From Distichodus sexfasciatus (Eukaryota; Chordata; Actinopteri; Characiformes; Distichodontidae), in assembly GCA_032718565.1 (NCBI GenBank), contig JAVGVS010000020.1:3504215-3568214 (forward strand): 64,000 nt of DNA. The letters run 5' to 3'. Made by a program: the position numbers and the translations under genes. The notes beneath the pieces were generated by a model. The model saw nothing but the letters and a program-made list of their open reading frames with translations. It ran no database searches and was not told where the DNA came from. This document shows positions 25,556-40,500 of the stretch, one piece after another. How positions within the stretch are numbered: position 1 is the stretch's first letter; each line of letters begins with the position of its first letter.

Positions 25556-28500
25556 AGGATAAGGACGACAAAGAAGTAGTTAGAGACAGTGAGTGAGAGA
25601 CAGAGAAAGACAGAGAAATAGTGTGAGACATTAAGGGTGAGAGGGTGAGAAACAGAGAAAGTGTGTCAGATGGCAAGAGTGAGAGAGAGTGAGAAGAGAA
25701 AGAGACTGATCTGGTCTGATGTAGAACACTAGAATAACTTACAATTCTGGTGGCTTTTGGTGACATTTTCAGAGTCAAGAGTGTGGGAGAACTCGTACAC
25801 GGAGCGACCCAGCAAATCTTCAGGACTGTAGCCCATCAGCTCAGCCACTCTGAAATACAAGCACACACAAACACATTTTTCAAAACGAAACTCCTCTTCC
25901 ATTGTTCTCTTTGAACTCACGCTGTAAGAACGGGATATTTCAAGTCAATTTACTCATGATCCATTTCATGCGGCCTAGTCAGCAGAGGATAAGAACTTAA
26001 TGAACTTGATACCGGGAGGATTTTCAGAGAGTTTGAGCACTTCTTAGAAGGATTAGCGTCACTTTTCCGTCCTGAGGTCAACACATCAGGGCCACGGTTC
26101 TACTAAATCAGACGAAGACGGAGAAACTGTTTAATGATAACGACTCACAGCAAGGCACTAGTTGAGTGAGGTACTCCGAATTATTTGGTTAGCTACATGA
26201 CTTGGTTACATGCATTTTATTATTTAGGATTAAAATAAATAAATGTATGCTTGTACTGCTTTTTTGCAGCACTAAAAGGCATTTTTAGCTTTCAGCCTCA
26301 CAAGTTGTTTGTTTTTGTGTAACACACGGTACTAAGGTCGATGCTGAAAGGTGAAAGCACATTTGCACACGTGTGTATGTTTGATGAAGGTATTAAGTGT
26401 GTGTGCATAGGCACAGAGCGAGTGACTTTTGCCACCAATGAGAGAGAGAGAGAGAGACAGAGAGACAGAGAGAGAGGGAGAGAGTGAAACTTTTGCTAAT
26501 GTAAAGTAGAATCTCTAAGCACATCTTGTCATTATTGCTTTTAATCAGGTATTTCAATCTACCTATTTTCTTTTTATTCTCCTTTTCTGGTCACAGTTTA
26601 ATCAGCTTCTATTATTTTACTGCATATAAAGCACTCTGAAAACATTTTGAAAACATCCATGCCATATAGACATAATTTTTAATGAATTTAGTAAGCACAC
26701 AGGAACATCTGTGCAATTGAAAGAATACTAAAAAACCTGAACCCATGTTTGCATTTACCTACTGTCCTTCATCCCTGTTTTTTTTTAAATAAAAGCCTTT
26801 TACTGATTTGCGCTGCAACAAAACTCAGCTTTCACATGACTGAATAAAAGAAAACATCACAAATAATTATAAAAACCCGTACTGCTCCAAATGTCATATT
26901 ACGTTCAATAAAACTTTCAAGAGCTGTGCACTTTAGAACCCTTTTTAAAGCATGTAAAAAATTAGAGTAACAGAATAATATATGGTCACAGGCTGCAGTT
27001 TTCCAAGTTTACCAATTTATCATTATTTGTGAATTTTGCTGTAGTTTTGAGGTCATCCTCTCTCTTACCAAGAAGTACAAACAAACCTCTAGTCACGTGT
27101 GTTTACTCTTCTGCAGCTCCATGTGACGACAATCTACAGCTGGCCAAAGAAGGGAACATTTGGAACAAATATGCACAGCATTTAAATCTGTTACGACCAA
27201 TGTCTTTATTTATATAATGTCTTAAGAATATGTTGAAATTCTGTAGAATTGCCCAACTTGGTTCATATAATGTTAGGATTTAAGCTAAAAAAAATGTCTT
27301 AATTGGTACCATGAGAAGTCTGATACACTGTGAGCCCCGTCATTACGCAAACGTCACAGGCCGGTTGCGTGATAACTCTTTGACCAACTACACAGCCACG
27401 AACATATTGCATAAGCGTCTAATCACATTAGATCGCCCAGCCTGGTCAGGGCCGGAATTCTTCAGCAGGAGGAACAGGCCTGGCACGACAGAGGGATGTT
27501 GCGGCCGTGGCTTCGTGTAGCGTGGCTGCAGCAACAGGACGCTCTTTGTGAGGGGGAGACTTTGGAGAAAGTGCTGCGGTGTAACTGACATTTGGGCTGG
27601 AAGATGTGGTCGGGTTTTTTAAAGACACGCAAACATTTCCACGTAATTAGACCTCACGCTGCTACAGACAGATGTGTAGCACAAATTGTTTGATGTGTGA
27701 TCGGGTGGAAGGGTGTTTGTGTCTTGTGGTATTTATTTAGTGCTGTTTTTTCGCGGTATGTAGTTTATAAGAGCAACGGATAAAAGTTTAGGTTGTGGGT
27801 CTTTTACACATAAGGTGTTATGAAAAGGTCAAGCGCTCTAGAGTGAACTCAGTTCATTTAGGTTAATGTATTGCAGATTTTTGCAATAATAACATCAATA
27901 ATAATAATAACAATGTGTAACAATACAATGTTTCGTGTACATGCATGACATGCACATATATTTGTGTGTTTTTAAATTTATTACACATCTTGCAGGTACG
28001 TGTATGTCTGTGTCTCTGTACATGTATGATGTGTGTTGCACAACCATCATGCTTGTGCCTGAATATCAATGTGTGTGTGTGTGTGTTGTATTTATTGCAA
28101 AAGCAATAAATGCCTATATCATGTGCATAGCTAAGTGTGAGTGTCTACGTGTGTGTACTGATGAGAGTGTGTTACCTATCATCACAGTATGTGAACTTCA
28201 TGTCCATGCTGTGTCGGCTGAGGAAGGTCTTGCTGTCGAGTGGCGTGTCAATGTTGGAGGGGTGAGGGATGGGTTCACACATCATCACCACGCAAGTCAG
28301 CGGCGGTTCCTTATAGCCACACAGCACTCGAGCAGGGCAGCTGTTGTATACCTCCAGGTGTCCCGTGCAGTGCAGGACCTGAGCGGACAAGTGCAGAAAA
28401 CAAAACTTTGTTACAACTGTTGCATGCAAGTTCTGATTGATCAGTTTAGAATCAGTTCAGTAGAATCATCATATACCTTCCAGCTGGCAGATTTGAGATT

Positions 28501-31500
28501 GACCGTTCGCCCTCGATTTGTCACTGTGCATTTCATTCTCATGAAGAAATCTCTCTCTGTGTTAAGCTCTTTGCCCTTCTTTCCCATACCTGTGCAGAAA
28601 GGAAAGCACAAACCCTTTCTTACTTACAGCAGTTTACAGTCCATTGCATGCAGCATATGTATCAGGGGTGTACCAATGCACTGATGTACACTGATACACT
28701 GATTCAGTGATCAGTGAGTTGTTATAATTGTTTGGGAACAGAGCTGTGAATCTCATCCTAAACAGAAAGTTTGATTTGACAAAATAGAGAATGCATGTGT
28801 TTACTGATCTTGTAGCTGGACACAATGGGCCTCATTCACCATTATGTTTTTTCAGAAATTTGTTCTTAAGAAAGTTAAGATATTTAAAGAGCATAATATT
28901 ATAAAAAAGTAAAATTTTTACTTTATGTTTTGCACAAACAGCCATGCAATAACATTTGCGTGAGAGTGCTTTTCAGCAGTTGTAGATTCTCAAATAAGGA
29001 AACATTGGGGAATATCAAAATCTTGGTGAAAACTGCGTAAGTGGGCTTTAAGAAGGAATTTCTTCTTATGAACGGTTGGTGAATGAGCCCCAGTATCGCT
29101 AGAGGAAGCATGTGACATATCACTGAAAGTTTGAGCTACAGCCATTCCATGTTTTCCAAAACAACAGGCGGGAACAGAAGCTCCTTTACAGGGTCAGAGG
29201 TCACTCTCTGGGTTCCAACGGAACTTACAGAGAGCGCTGATAAGAATGTAGCACCAAAGGTTATTATGGTGGAGGGCACATGCTTCCAATGCCCCCAAAA
29301 GCCAGTTAGAGTGCCCACTGCGCTCGTCTGTCAATGGTTTCAGGAAGGCAAGCAGCCGGTCGGAGGCCGCATTGGGCTGGCATTGTGACCAACAGGGCAG
29401 AGGGCCTCAAATAACAACAAAGACACTCAACGGCACCAAAACATATGAGAGAGGGGATGTGGAGGGCATGGAGAGACGGAGTAGAAGTCACATGAGATGA
29501 AAAAGGGAGGACAAGGGTCAAACAGACAGAGTGATGTGTCATATTTTCAGTGCCCTGCCTGAATTTAAATGAAAGAAGTAGAAGACTTAGAAGCTAATGT
29601 TTTCTTACTGGTTTGAACCCTTAGGCTATTCTTAGCAAACCTCAGATATAAGGGCCTTTGGAGTGATACTGCCCTGTCCCAGTGCATGACTTTTCCTTCC
29701 TCTGTTTTTCCTTCCTCATACAAAAGAGTATCAGCTTCTCTCTCCTTGTATTTGTCAGTCTTATATAGCTGCATCCTCAAAAGTTAGATCTTTGTTAGTT
29801 AGTTTTCCATTTGTCCACGTCTGGCAGATTAGATGTACTCACACTGCAACAGAGCAACTGCTCATGGAGTCTCTGGGAAGCTGTGAACTATTCAAGATAA
29901 TAATCTGTCAATTCCTCATAAAACAAATATCTGGCAGAAACTTGATTCTGAATTACAGAATCACATGCTGTTGGTTCCCAAACTATCCCAAAGGATTCCA
30001 AGACACTTATTAGTGTTCTGCAGATAATTTGTAGCCAGGGAAGTTTCAGGACATACCGGATTTGAAACTGAGGTTCTCACGGATCTCATCGTGGTCGCAG
30101 GGATGAGTGAAGTCGAAAATACTGTGTCCTGTGAGTTCAACCTGGAAAGACGAGAATGAAATTGTACATTGAAAATGTACATTTTAATACACTCAAGTTA
30201 GTATGGTTGTATCACCCTATATGCAAGATAATAACATAATGTCACAAAATCAATGAAGTTAAGGTTCAAACTGTTTTTAAAGATATAGCATGTTTTGTAT
30301 GTATAAAAAAAGTTACTTTCAAATTGCGTGTCTACCATAAGCAAGCACACTACTGGATTTAGGTTACCAATAATGTTGTTGGAGGGTCTGTGAAACTGGT
30401 TGGCTGTTAGTGTGAAATGAATAATTTAGTGTGAGAGGGAACTCAACCTCACGCTGTCATCACATCACACAGTATACACTACGCCAGGCCTAAGTGACCA
30501 GTATATATATATATATGTGTGTATTTGTGTATTCATTTGTGAGCAGAAGGAGGAGGAGGTTGAGCATTTTAACAAATCACATACAAAATGGCGTGACTGA
30601 GGCTCTCTGTATTGGTCATACAATGAGCTCCTGTATGCATACATGCTAAAAAGCTGGCATATTCCATTCATAATACATGCACTCAGAAGAAGCAGGCTTG
30701 CACAGTGCCTGTTTGTGTGTGTTTCTGACCAAGACTTATTTTGGGGACAAATTTCAGACTCTACACCTGCAGATCTGGGGACGGATTAACCTTTAGGGAT
30801 GAAAAATGGTCTCACAGTTTGTGTTTTGCACTAAAATAAAAGAAAAGTTGCATTTTCATTACTCAGGTTATGGTTAAGGTTAGGGGAAGGCATAGGGGTA
30901 TGTAGCAGCAGTAATCATTGTCAAGGGAATGTGCCCAAAAGTATAGTGAAATAAATATGTGATAAAGTAAAGTGCCCTGACTATGTTAAACAAAAATACC
31001 TTATGAATGCTTAAATACACTCATCTGGACATCTGGGCCTCATCAAAATGGGGAAACCAACATTCTAAATGTATTTTAACCCATAAAAACCCAGCTGTAT
31101 TTATATGACACATGAGGACACAAAAGTGTGACTTACAGGAAAAATGATGTGTTTAAAACGGGCGGCAAGAACAGAGCCACTAGTTTTCAATGTGCAACTG
31201 GTGTCCGCTGCCTCACTGACCCATATTTACAATGAGATTAGCCAGAAATGGATCTCTAATTACCCTTCTTTGTTGTCCGTTATCTCAGGTAACTCTGAGG
31301 GATTGTGTGTGTGGTGTGTGGGAGCGAGTGGGTAGGAGGGTGTGTTAGCTGTCTGCTTGTGAACTCACCTGTGTTAGACCCATGAATTTGTTGATATTCT
31401 CTGATAGGAAGATAATGTCTCCATCTGAGGTCACCACAGAAATGAAGCCCTCCAGTGACTTCAGATAAAGGCTGTCCATCTGTCTGTCTGATGCTGTTTC

Positions 31501-34500
31501 ACTGCCATTGCTGCCTGCAGTACTGAGACCTGTGATACAACAAATGTATATAAGCAAAACGTGATCTGTTTGTTTGTGAGTGTGTGTGTGTGTGTTTCTG
31601 TGGGTGGACGGACCCAAGGGAAGTGACAAAGGGGAGGTCACTGTTTCTGGGAGGGTTCAGATTAGCAGGATGAAGTTGCTGCGGTTTGTTTTGGCTCCAA
31701 GCCATGGCCTTAAGAGGCAAAACAAGATGAATAAGCGGCTGTATACACACACACGCATACACACACTCACAACTGTCCTCTTTAAATCTGAATACCTCAT
31801 AATTCTAATGTCAAAAATTTAGCACACACATAATGAAGAAGGATCACTTTTACAAATGCAAACTGTTCACTTTCGACCAATGTCTGTCTCACAGAAAAAC
31901 ATCTGAATAACCAGTCAAAACGAGTTGCAACGGTAGCCGACATTTAATTTTGCACAGTTCTGCTTAAAATCCACTCACACAACTGTATGCACAAGCAAAG
32001 ACCTTAATGGCATGAAAAACAAACCTAAGGTAATGAATTGTTTTTCTAATCTGATAACTCCAATCCACGTCTTCAGAGGCACCCCCCTTAAACCAGAGTC
32101 TTATTAACATTGTTGCCCACATCCTTATAGAAAGCAAAACAGAACCACATCCAGAACTGTGAGGGAATCTGGCACTGGGTCTGGCACGGGTTCAGAGGGG
32201 AGGTGTGCAGTGGACCGGTGTGAGGAGAGCGCAGGACTCTGACTCCACACTGGGGGGTCGGAAGCCTGTGATTGCTCCAGTGTGCTTCCTTCAGATAAGA
32301 GGCATTCTCAAGGCCTAGCGAGGCCTGGGGCTGGAGTTGAGCCGAGCTTGGAGACCCAAAGCCTCACGGAATTACGCCTTTGAAGGGCTTAAGGAAGCTA
32401 ACTTTCATCTGCTTTAAGATTTTCTCAAAAATCTCTTTTACTCCCCGTAAATAATCATAGAAATGAGAAAAAATGTGTGAAGGCGGTAAAAAAGTGAAAT
32501 CTTTGTCTCCCCACCTAGTGCATTCTTGTTCAAGGGACAAAATGCAACGATTGGTGAAACTTTGACAGTGCAAACACATCTGGAACAGATTGTGCCCGTC
32601 ACTGGGGGACAGATTTAACAAGGCCTAATGACAGTTGTCTTATGTAACTTATGTTTGTGAAAGTGCTAAAACAAACAAGGTTTACAGCTAAAGTGTGACC
32701 TCTAAATCCGGGCAAGGAACACAGGATACACATTTTTATTGCTCAATACACAAAGAGTGAGAATATTTGTTAAAGGGATTAGGCATTGATATGAACAATG
32801 AATGAAAGTTAACTGGGCATGACTTGTCGCAAAAGTCCCATTTCTTCAAACTTCATTAGCTATATTAGTATCCAATTAGTGACATCCATTAGTATCTAAT
32901 GAGTCCTAATGTGTGCCTGCCTGTCTAGTTATGTGGCTGCTTAAAGCTTCAAACTCTGCGATTTTGCAATTTTACAGTCTAATCATTAAAAAAATACACA
33001 TTCTTGCACAAGGGGCACAATGTTAGAGGAAGGATGTCAGCACTTCATTATGTTATTTTCAGCTTAATTTTTTTGCATTGAACTTCTTCTACACTAAATT
33101 CAGCACTTATTCACAAAAATCCCAGTACTTCAACAGCAGCTGTAGGAAATAACTCCTTTTCCAGTTAAAAAGTGATTCTGGTCAAGGAGCCAGATGAGAG
33201 AGTTCAGATAAGTATAATTATATATCATTATATAAGTATATTTTACACAAGTATATAAAAGTGAAAACTAAACTAAGATTTTTTGTTATTTTCTTGATCT
33301 GTAGATAAATTCATATCTATGATATTACATTCCCCACTGCTTTTAGAATAATGCATATTTCATTCATTCATTTGTTATCCTTTATTATTTTTCTTTTTCT
33401 TGGTTTATTTAACAATTTATTTTGTTTTAATATTATATTTTGTAACATTTGCACTGTGGCAGTACTGCTGCATTTCACAAGGTGCATTTTTATGGCGATT
33501 TATATCAAAGCTGTGCAAAAAAAAATGTGAGTCACATTATTTCTGCATATTTTGCCTGCGAAGAGCTTGAATAACTTGAACTTTCTTTACATCTACCATC
33601 TGTGCCTATTGTCTCATTTCCCCTGCTAAATATGAAGATATGAGGTGTGGCTTTGTCTATTACTATATATTAAACCATAACAAAGTACAAACTGAATGAA
33701 AATTATTTTTTGCTTCATCATATAAACACAATAATTCTAGAAGATAACTGGCAGTCTGGCCACTGGCTTGTTTCCTTGAAAGTATACACCGCCAAGTTTG
33801 CCCGCAAGAGTTTCATCAGTTCTAATCTCATTTGAACTCCATTCAAAACTCTGATATGGCAGCTTGACTCGGTCTTCTGTGCTGACTCACCTGGGCACGA
33901 ATGCCACCCTACCTGATGGATGACTTTAATAAGGCTGTTTTGTAATTTGGTGAGTCATTTCTATACATCAGCATATGTGCTGCTTGCTCTTATGTAAGAG
34001 GTGTTTCCCCAGCCCCCTTAGTGAGCGTGTGTGTGAGTGTGTGTATGTGTGTGTACGCTGCATGGCGCCAGTGCAGGACCATGTTTTGGCTGGGCTGAAA
34101 CCCTGAGCGCCAGCTTCACAGAAGGCATCAATCATGCTCCGATCTGCCTCTTGGAGCACAGCACACAAGCATCTGATAACGCTATCAGACGTTCCATCTC
34201 CCAGCGACAGAGCTGCCATTCTCCACCTAAATCTCCCTCCGATCGCGCCTTTCCATTTCGGCTTGTGTGTGTACGTTCGCCTGCCGGTTCTCAGGGTTCC
34301 GTATAAGCAAGCCGTCTTTTGACATTGCAATATGTTGGGGAAAAAAAGGATTGGTTATCTGGGAAAAACAGAACGATCAGAAGATATCTAAGAAAATTAA
34401 AGACAATTCGGTTTCTACCTTGCTGTAGTAACTGTCTAAACATAGGATGGAATGCGAGGGCCCTGCTGCTCTTTTGTGTGGCTTCCGGGGATTCTAATTT

Positions 34501-37500
34501 TATAATCAAGACATGCAGACAATTCCTCTCAAACACACACACACACATCTAACATCCTTTCCACCACTGTCCAAGAACCTTCCAGTAAGACCTCAGCAGT
34601 CCTGTCTGCCTTGCTATTAATGCCACACACACACCTTGTAAGGCAAAGCATTTGCAAACACCTTGTCAACTGCTTTCATTGTGTCTGGCTCTTTTATTGC
34701 ATTGCCTTATTCATTAAACTCATCACACTTTTTCACAATAAACCTGATGAACCCTGAGATGCCTGCAGCTGAGGCGAGCTGAGCTGAGGCCGGCCCAATA
34801 ACCACTAACACAATCATGACTTTGCATAAAATCATCTCCTCATTCCTATAATGCACTTGCAAAGTTAACACACACTGACAGCTCAAAACCTAACCACTTC
34901 CTCATAACCGCGCCGTGTCAACGACGGTACGACCAGATATGGGCTTCTGCTTGTATTTATGAGGTTATTTATATCTTGCATCATTATGTACATGCTTCAC
35001 CTGCAACATGTTACTGTGCTGCTGGATCGCAGCACTAGCTGGCACTCTGGCAGATTTTTTCATGCTGAACACAAGAATGCAGTAAGTGCATCCATGTGAC
35101 TGTCCAGTCGATGCTGCAAGTGATGGAAAGGTTTTGACTTTTAGCATTGTTCTTAGCTTTACATGAACTGTGTGTTGAAAGAAGGACCTAATACAGTTTG
35201 TGGAACAACTAAAAAGTTAAAACGTAACCATAATTAGAAATGGAAATTTAACGTGTAAATGTAGTAAAAATGACTTGTAGACTAACAAAAAAGCAAGAAA
35301 GTGAGAATAAAATCGTAATGAAACATGGGTAAAAGAAAGAATTAAAAATGACTTGAATATTGTTGTGGAAAACATTTTGTTTGGAACAACTGGAAAATCA
35401 TAAACATTATATTTTAAATTTCTGTTAATATCTTAACTGTGCTTGATTTTTAAATATTTTTTATGGCACTTTTAATCGTTGTACTTCTATTTTATCTTTA
35501 TTTTTACTCATTTTCTCATTGCTTTTTCTTTTTATCTTTACTTTTAATTTTTAACAAATTTTATCTTGTTTCTGTAAAGCGCATTGAATGACTCATGTGT
35601 ATGATAATGTGCTCTATAAATTAAGTGGCCTTGCCTTGCCTAAACAAATCATAAAATGAAATGGAAATATGTTTGAATATAAGTAGTAAAAATGTTTGTG
35701 GACTAACTAATAAAGAAGAAAAAATTAAGAATGAAACAAAAGAACGTAGGAGGTAAAAATGAGTTTGACTAATAAAAATGGAGGAAAATAACAGAATGAA
35801 ATAAAAATTAAATATGTGTGAATGTAAGTATTAAAACGGTTTGTATAACAACAAAAAAGTGTAAATAAATAAATGAATCAATTAAAAAAAAGAAATAGCT
35901 GAGAATGTAAGTAGTGAAGTGGTTTGAGGACCAAAAAGTGAACTAAAATAATCAAGGAAAAAAAAATCTAAAAATGTGTTTTGCTCTGAAGAGCAGCAGT
36001 ATTTTCAAATATCTGCTTTGATAATTCTCTAGTTAGTAAAATGATAAAATACAACAGTTAATAATATTCTTCTTCTTAATAATGTTCTTAAGGCCAAAGC
36101 TACTAAATTAAACCCCCATTTTAATCCCAATTTATAAGACTGAAGGGAAGCCATTACTTTTCAAATATTAGTCTATTTTTACGCCCCCTGTTTCGGTTTT
36201 CTTCCCCTGAGCCGTTTCTAATCCCTGCTGTACATGAGAGTGTGTGCTGGTCCAGGATCGGCACCTGAGGCGAGGAGTTTGCGTGTGCGGAGGAAACTGA
36301 TAGCCAGCCTCATGATGGAGGCCTTGTCCAGGTGCGAGCTGATGCTGTGGGCAAGGGGCAGCTGGTGCGCCAGTTCGTAGAACACTTCCGTCTCCTTGCT
36401 GCGGCGGCATCGGGCGGCGTCTCGGGACTTCTCCTTACGCCTCTCCGAAGTGTTCCTGTGGAGAAAAGTCAGGAATGAACGACTCCAAATAACATTCACG
36501 GGTCACTTCGGTTTTGGATAAATGTGGGTTTAATACCAGAGCATGAAACAGGAGACTGAGAAGGGGTGCAAAGAGGAACGAAGTGACACTGAGCCCAAAT
36601 CTAAACCCACTTCCTGCGTCTCACGCGTTTCCTTTCAAAAAGCAGGTCAGTACCCGGAGTTTGACACATATGGCGAGCACCAGGCTCTCTCCCTTCCACA
36701 AACACACTCATCACAGATACAAGGTGCTGCGTAAAGCGATTTGGTTTTACTTTGCCTGTCTATTACAAAAAAGGCTCTTTCACATGTACAAGGACATGCT
36801 GGAGCCATGCACCTGAAGGCACACACGTCTACAAGTGTTTATTTGTGTGGATAATCGCTCCTACTTCTCATTCAACTCAGCTACTCTCACAGGGCCAAAA
36901 CACGGCAGACCCCAAAAAAACTTGCCAGTGCAGAAAGAGCCAGTGTCCGCCAGGTGGTTAAAACACACACACACATACACACACACACACACACACACAA
37001 ATCTAATGATATATAGAAGTGATTTCTTTGGACACATTTTTTTTACATGGGGACATCTATATTCTGCATTCAGGTGTCTCTTCTTCAGGACCATTCCTCA
37101 TCCACTTCTATCCTCAGGCAACTCCGTCCTGACACGTCTAAGCCTAGTGGATCTGCTGGGTCATAAATTCATGGGAATCATCTCATAGACATCCTGGATT
37201 TAAGAAGTACAAATAAACACAGATTCATCAATTTAGAATCCTTCCGTTCCTCCCACCACCACACAAACAAAATATTTATTAAAACAGGATGGCCTCTTAA
37301 TTAAAATTTTCCATTATTTACAGTCCAAACAAAAATGTGTGTATGTAATTCACTCTCTTGCACAACGACTCCCAATAATAATGGGCTGTTGTACTATGAA
37401 GATTTAAAGGACTTAAACGATTTTTCAGGCTAAGTAAGAAAGCGGCAAAACAGGACAACAAAAGATTAAAAGGTGAGGAAAGGAGAACCGAAGAAAAAAT

Positions 37501-40500
37501 AGAGTTCATCAGTGTTTTCATTAAGGTACAAAGATGGTACGTTCCGCTTGCCAAGAACTGTGGTTTGTGGTCGCTTCGTAGGGCAAGGTGCGTGGCGTGC
37601 ACTGAGTAATTTTTATACATAACCATGCAACTGTGGCACACGACAGTCTATAATGATTCATCCACACACACACACACACACACACCCCTATACAACTACT
37701 CCAGCATGTGCGGTGGGCACAAAAACACACGGTAGCACGAGCGAGAAGTTTTCACTCCCTGCGGCTCTTAAACAAAACGATCACCTGTTGCCAAGAAGCG
37801 ACCACAATTTGACCTCCTCTCTTACGCTTGGCGCTGCGAAAACAGGCACGAGAACACACTTAACTTGTTTTAGCTTTGCTCACAGTTAAGGAGCGTGTTT
37901 ACTTTTAGCCGAGCAGCAGGCCGGCTCCAGTTACACATCAAACACGTCCAGGTTCCCACGGCACCAGAGGTTTGCTTAAGGACATCGCTGCAAGTTAACG
38001 GTGGCATTGTGACAATTAGGTTAAAAACCCATGGCGACAGTGAACGGGGTCCGTGTGAGCGCCGTTTAACTCTAGTTTCTTAACTTTTTTGTTCTTCAGC
38101 TCAGAAACTGGTCAGCAGGATGGAGTGAGCTTGGTGGCTGGCGGGGGGAGTCTAAGACTTTGGCTGCCCGTCAGGTTGACGTCCGATTTACTTCTCACAA
38201 TAGAGTTGCCGATTTGCCAACATTAACAGAGACGCCACCCGGACCCCCTCCTTGTCCTATTTACAAGAAAATAAATAGGTACTGAAGCTGGTTTCCACAC
38301 TGAGGGCGCCATGCCACAGACGGGATTTTGTTAAGGAAGGGGTGTTTTAAAACGTGTTTTGGCTGCTCGATTCACAAAGGCCTGTTCTGACCACTTCAAG
38401 CTTGTTTGTGACCCTTCAGACTGGTTTAGGACTGGAAAAGTTTAGCAACAATTGGCAAGCTTGGCTAAAAAAATCGTGTTTTGAAGTCCTGACTAGGTGA
38501 TCAGCCTCAAATCAGCAATAAATAAACTTCTATCCACAAATTACCATCTGCAACCACCTTTTTTTAAAAACCCCGATATATATGCTATTTTGGTAGGAGC
38601 TACGGCAGCACAAGAATTCTCCCTGTTTCGATAATCTTTTTTGCCAGTCCTTCAAGCCAAGCCCGGTATTGGTCTATCAATAAAGCTTACACTACTTTTG
38701 CCACTGTTGGACAGTCTGCCCTATTGTCCCCGTGCGGTCCCAATGGAGGCAGCAGGATATGAAACAATAGGGATTCAGGACACGCTTAGGGCATCAGCCC
38801 CCATGATGTATTCTCTGAACCCGCTCCAGCAGACGCGGAAGTCTACAGGGTCTGTGTGAATCCCCTCAACGAAGCCACAGAACAATCAGCCACAAGCTTG
38901 CGGTGTTGAGCTTGCAGCATCACAGCAAAGTCGGCCAGAGAATCTTTCACAAGTTCGTCGCCACAAGTGATCACCACACCGCCTGACCTTAACCAAGCTG
39001 TCTGCAACTTCTAATGAACATTCTAACACATGTATAAGCGTGTATAAACACATCAACATGGACGCTTAGTGCTAAAATCTTAGTTTTAATAACTGACAAT
39101 TTCATAGTCTTTCTGAAGGCATCTGCAGATAGGTCAATCAGGTAAAGAGGGGCATGAATAGTTTATTTTCTTGCCATAAGATCATGTTATTAAGATCAAT
39201 AAAATCTTGTGATAAGATGATGGTATTAAGATCATACATCTTCACCAGTCAAGCAATACAGACCATGATTCTGCAGTTATCCTGGTTATTTTTGGTTGCA
39301 TCCAAATATAATAATTTAGCCCCTACATGCTCTGACACGTGAATACGAATGGCCCTATTTAAAGATCTGGACGATATCCAATAACCTTTATCCATCATTG
39401 TTTTATCTGTGTGTTATCTGCAAAAGATCATACGCCAGAAGCTTTATTACATGCACATCAATTTAAAAAGTCATGAACCAATCATAAATCAGGATAATTT
39501 TTGCACAAATTATGAGTAATTATGGTTACTTAATTAGGATCACTGTTACTTAATAAAGATCGATTACCACAACACCGTGTTTAATAATTAAAACGATACA
39601 TTTTTATGCATATGTCTTGTACATATGTTAAGCATACATATATTTTGGGGCAGTTGGTGGCGTAAGGGTAGAGTGTTCGTCTCGTGATCAGAAGGTCGCA
39701 GGTTCGAATCCAGAACTGGTAAAGTTACCACTGAGGTACTCATGAGCAAGGTACCTTCTGCAAGCACTGCTCTCCGGGCGCTGCACTTGTTAGCTGCCCA
39801 CTGCTCCTTTATGGATGGGTCAAACGCAGAGGTCACATTTCGTTGTGGTGCACTGTGTGCTGTGCTGTGGTGTGTCCACAATGACAAATAATCACTCACT
39901 TTCACTATGTAACTGCCATACATATGTCCTATATACTTTGGCTTGTAGTGAACCCAAATGAGCCAACTTACAGATCTATATGAACTCTGCTACGCCTGTC
40001 TTTAACTTTCTGCACCCTCTGAAACAGACCATGACCAGCCAGCTCTATTCATGCCACTGCTGTTTAATCAGCATTTTGAAAAAGCCTCTAGAAATCCTGT
40101 CTCTGCTTGAATCTTGCTAATTTCCCATGAAGCAGCAATCGTGCAATGATTGACAGGTATGCACATCAAGATTTGCCTCTACACCTGCAAGTCTACAGTT
40201 CGACTGCTCAACCGTTGTCTTGTTGACAAGACATTCCATGAAGGAAGGAAGGCCCGTTGTAGAAAGAGTAAACGACAAAAGTTAGGGAATCAAGTAGTGC
40301 ATATTTTAGTCTGTGGTTAGTTGCTACATATGATAAATGTAAGGTAATACAGGATAAAATATTAAAGTTGCAAAGCATTAAATGTGCAGTGATTTTCTCT
40401 CACAACAAGCTTAATACACACAGTAAATACCACTTACGACTTCCACCTGGTACTCTTAATTACACTCTTAATTACACACATGTAATAAAGCTACTCTTTG

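Larger units (their letters stand above)
19860..25742 (-). other. epas1: epas1 intron 7
   Basis: 5.9-kb intron. It contains a GC-rich block (20300-20600) that is open in several frames but shows no protein family, hAT remnants (21101-21152, 23155-24440), MITE copy 2, (CA)n tracts, a 36-bp minisatellite and a polypurine tract next to exon 7. No other gene is seen. Confidence 0.7.

Noticed and set aside
25317..25778. Ser/Leu-rich - strand open frames (also 24884-25399)
   Set aside because: They are direct translation of the CTCTCT complement of a polypurine tract.
27935..28684. 249-residue + strand open frame, the longest in the window
   Set aside because: It lies antisense across epas1 exons 5 and 6 and their short intron, has no recognisable domain, and is dominated by GT-repeat residues at its start.
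39647..39720. tRNA-like A and B boxes
   Set aside because: They are the head of a SINE: no closing acceptor stem, and the tRNA-unrelated body continues beyond.
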